The notes under the pieces: generated by a model
The model's input: only the letters and a program-made list of their open reading frames with translations
The model's database searches: none
Told to the model about the DNA's origin: nothing
Shown here: positions 21,999-23,843 of the stretch, piece after piece
How the letters are laid out: every line of letters begins with the position of its first letter
Position numbering within the stretch: position 1 is the stretch's first letter
Made by a program: the position numbers and the translations under genes
From: DATDVL01 sp035290025
Lineage (GTDB): Archaea > Nanobdellota > Nanobdellia > SCGC-AAA011-G17 > DATDVL01
Assembly: GCA_035290025.1 (NCBI GenBank)
Contig: DATDVL010000002.1
Location: forward strand, 1 to 23,843
Length of the DNA: 23,843 nucleotides
Direction: 5' to 3'

Positions 21999-22478
21999 AT
22001 GCACTACCTCCAAGGACAAGAACACGAAGAAGCACTCCAATGGTTACAACAAGCAGCAACGATAGCCTTACAGTCTACATGCTTACGAGCACACTGCGGA
22101 TGTATCATCATCGCACAAGGAAACATCATTGGTGAAGGCTACAACGCACCACCCCTCAACAAAACATTAAATGTCTGCTTCAAAGATAGCATACCAAAAA
22201 ACTTCAAATCCGACAGAACCTGCTGCATCCACGCAGAAGAACGAGCCATCATACAAGCACTCAAACACCATGCACAAGAAATCATCGGAGCACGACTCTA
22301 TTTCATACGACTCGACGAACAAGGAAACATGGCACGAGCAGGAAAACCATTCTGCACCATCTGTAGCAAACTAGCACTCGACACAGGCATCAAAGAATTT
22401 GTTCTTTACCATGATGAAGGTATTTGCGTTTACGAAACAGACGAGTACAACACCCTATCCTACCAGTATAAAACATGA
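21999..22478 (+). CDS. Cytidine/deoxycytidylate deaminase-like zinc enzyme
   Basis: 159 aa. The zinc site of the CMP/dCMP deaminase family is present: CIHAEERA with His78 as ligand and Glu80 as proton shuttle, and PFCTICSKLAL with Cys119 and Cys122. AHCGCIIIAQGNIIGEGYNAPP (31-52) is the usual strand and loop before the active site. The enzyme deaminates a cytosine-containing nucleotide or related substrate in the cytoplasm; dCMP deaminase would feed dUMP to thymidylate synthesis. FCTIC replaces the common PCxxC spacing proline, a mild deviation. The substrate is not certain; tRNA/guanine or riboflavin-type deaminases share the motif. Leaderless start. Confidence 0.85.
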   Translation: MHYLQGQEHEEALQWLQQAATIALQSTCLRAHCGCIIIAQGNIIGEGYNAPPLNKTLNVCFKDSIPKNFKSDRTCCIHAEERAIIQALKHHAQEIIGARLYFIRLDEQGNMARAGKPFCTICSKLALDTGIKEFVLYHDEGICVYETDEYNTLSYQYKT

Positions 22479-22491
22479 ACTATTTTGTGGA

Positions 22492-23265
22492 CTAAATAGC
22501 GACTACATCACTAGCCATATAAATAAAATCCCTTGCTTTGTCATGCCTAAAATCACAATCCTGGCTACGATTATCCTCTAATACTCGTCGTGAACACTGC
22601 ACAGAAGGATTAACAATACCTAAACTACTCAAATCGTTAAAAATCATTTGCAGCTTCTTATTGTGCACATAAACATATACTGTTATAGCTACACTTGGCA
22701 AAGCACGTCTCACCAAACCAACATCATGTACCATATTTCTCTGCCATTGACGAAAATTATTACTCCCATGAGAAATAACCACTTCATCAAGACATTCATA
22801 ACCCTCAAGATTATCAATTACTTCAGTGTCCGTCATGGAATGAAACATAACAGAACCCACTGACAAACCTAACGAGACTCGTGGATTCGCCCTTTTGATA
22901 GCATTAAGAGCCATTACTGGAGGAAAAACCATGTTCATTGTCACATTATCGACACGAGAACCCTTCTTTCTCAACTGCTGCAACGAATCATTAACATCAT
23001 CATCAATACCTACAGCAGTATCAGACCTATAACATATACTAGCAACCAAACTATCACCCACCTGCTGCAATAACACAGGCAACGAATCAAGCGTAGTAGC
23101 AGGACACCGAAACCTACTTTTTTGTGGAACACGAGAAAACGGAAAACCTATCATACCCTGATAAGAAGACTCTCTACCTGAAAACCCTGCACCGACAAAC
23201 ATATCCCTAACAAAAGCAACTTCCCCTGGCGTTACTAAACCCGTCACTCCAACATACTGTTGCAT
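22492..23265 (-). CDS. Protein of unknown function, possibly TIM-barrel-like
   Basis: 257 aa from the ATG at 23265, chosen because a TATA box lies 26 bp upstream; an in-frame TTG at 23322 would add 19 residues. It begins MQQYVGVTGLVTPGEVAFV. Alternating strands and helices (MIGFPFS; LVASICYR; NVTMNMVFPPVMALNAIKR; VSLGLSVGS; CLDEVVISHGSN; VAITVYVYVHN) suggest a (beta/alpha)-barrel such as phosphoribosylanthranilate-isomerase-like folds, but no active-site motif is recognised. No signal peptide. Convergent with the deaminase (13-nt gap) and divergent from the surface-protein gene. The function is unknown. Confidence 0.7.
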   Translation of the reverse strand: MQQYVGVTGLVTPGEVAFVRDMFVGAGFSGRESSYQGMIGFPFSRVPQKSRFRCPATTLDSLPVLLQQVGDSLVASICYRSDTAVGIDDDVNDSLQQLRKKGSRVDNVTMNMVFPPVMALNAIKRANPRVSLGLSVGSVMFHSMTDTEVIDNLEGYECLDEVVISHGSNNFRQWQRNMVHDVGLVRRALPSVAITVYVYVHNKKLQMIFNDLSSLGIVNPSVQCSRRVLEDNRSQDCDFRHDKARDFIYMASDVVAI

Positions 23266-23287
23266 AAAAAGAGCTTGCAATTTTTGG

Positions 23288-23295
23288 TTTATAAT
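23288..23295 (-). promoter_or_regulatory. TATA box of the 22492-23265 gene
   Basis: ATTATAAA on the minus strand, centred 26-27 bp upstream of the ATG at 23265. It decides the start. Confidence 0.6.
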
Positions 23296-23311
23296 ACTTT
23301 TTACCACAATG

Positions 23312-23319
23312 TTTATATA
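23312..23319 (+). promoter_or_regulatory. TATA box of the exported surface-protein gene
   Basis: TTTATATA centred 27-28 bp before the ATG at 23343. Confidence 0.6.
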
Positions 23320-23342
23320 CAAATAACCTACTTGACTCCATT

Positions 23343-23843
23343 ATGAAGAGGCTACTACTCATTCTCACGTTATTTCTTATTATCCCTATTGTTTTAGCTC
23401 AGGACGTCACCGTAGAAATAAAAAATATTGACAGTGTCATACCCGCAGGAGGAGACGCCATCTTCCAAGTCTTAATAACTAATAGCCAACAAGCAAACGA
23501 TATCTTCGCTATCACTGCAAAAGACCTTAGTCTTTACCCTTTTTCAGACTTTGCAGCAGACTTACGAACAGATCACAGCACCTATGAAGTACAACGAGGG
23601 ACAACAGCAACTATTAATGTCTACATCAAAACATTAAGCAGCGCACAAGAAGGAAGAACCTACGAATTACCCATAGAAATACGATCAACTGTTGATAATA
23701 CAATAAGAATACTAGAAAGTCTTTACCTTCGCGTCCTACCCGCAAACCAACTCATAACCATACAACCAACACTACCCGCAACACTCAACCCTGGAAAGAA
23801 AATAAGTTACGATATACTCTTCACCAACAAAGGAAACATCCTC
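23343..23843 (+). CDS. Exported surface protein, N-terminal part (3' end outside window)
   Basis: 167 codons, open to the right edge. MKRLLLILTLFLIIPIVLAQ is a clear Sec signal peptide, with cleavage likely after LA (residue 19). The mature part starts DVTVEIKNIDSVIPAGGDAIFQVLITN, a beta-sandwich repeat like those of NEW3/COG1470-type archaeal surface proteins, in which 'xV.pG....y.vtvtN' recurs. A second unit begins near 140 (QPTLPATLNPGKKISYDILFTNKGN). Such proteins are usually large and membrane- or S-layer-linked. Leaderless promoter, so the start is well supported. Family call by pattern only. Confidence 0.8.
   Translation, partial: MKRLLLILTLFLIIPIVLAQDVTVEIKNIDSVIPAGGDAIFQVLITNSQQANDIFAITAKDLSLYPFSDFAADLRTDHSTYEVQRGTTATINVYIKTLSSAQEGRTYELPIEIRSTVDNTIRILESLYLRVLPANQLITIQPTLPATLNPGKKISYDILFTNKGNIL

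Noticed and set aside
1..23843. Replication origin, CRISPR-Cas, restriction-modification or toxin-antitoxin system
   Set aside because: No skew flip, Cdc6/Orc1, cas, methylase or paired small-gene signature is present in the window.

Overview
The window looks like a piece of an archaeal chromosome, most likely from a DPANN-type lineage (Woesearchaeota/Pacearchaeota-like; the lineage is my inference). The archaeal evidence is: six proteins with class III (type IV pilin/archaellin) signal peptides, two of them sharing the core MTYGWAIL and a third MTYGWAII; an archaeal-type RNase J; an Mre11-Rad50 pair; a tRNA-Pro(GGG) without encoded CCA; and TATA boxes centred about 25-28 bp upstream of many start codons, so that most mRNAs should be leaderless. 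Coding is dense, genes often overlap by 1-4 nt, and no gap exceeds 300 nt.

Layout. 1-1190: 3' end of a large Ig/FnIII-like surface protein. 1207-2277 (-): secreted CAP-domain protein of bacterial architecture. 2371-4191: Cys-rich pilin-like adhesin with a thrombospondin type 3 calcium region. 4338-5498: AAA_14/DUF4143 ATPase behind two operator-like repeats. 5712-6517 (-): two overlapping class III pilin-like genes. 6628-7878: exported coiled-coil protein. 7937-8488: Nudix hydrolase. 8567-10816: pilin cluster (three class III pilins, one pilin-like protein with an ordinary membrane anchor, and a DUF192 protein). 10853-13346: ABC-2 exporter (ATPase plus permease with a long coiled-coil loop). 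13343-15471 (-): two related multi-HTH proteins, one split by a frameshift. 15530-16861: RNase J. 16909-18167: two paralogous proteins of unknown function with duplicated promoters. 18232-21437: mre11-rad50. 21465-21538: tRNA-Pro. 21542-21949 (-): GNAT acetyltransferase, divergent from a CMP/dCMP-type deaminase (21999-22478). 22492-23265 (-): unknown protein. 23343-end: start of an exported surface protein.

How the parts work together. Roughly half of the window serves the cell surface: adhesin-like proteins, pilins and an exporter, which suits a small archaeon that lives attached to other cells or surfaces. The rest is information processing (RNase J, Mre11-Rad50, tRNA) and nucleotide metabolism (Nudix, deaminase).

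The + strand is strongly A/C-rich regardless of gene direction, so + genes encode Thr/Gln/Asn/Lys/Pro-rich proteins and most - genes Val/Gly/Ser/Arg-rich ones. The CAP gene and the multi-HTH block escape this skew and are the best candidates for recent arrival. The least explained items are the multi-HTH pair, the 16909/17547 paralog pair and the pilin cluster with a non-cleavable member and DUF192.
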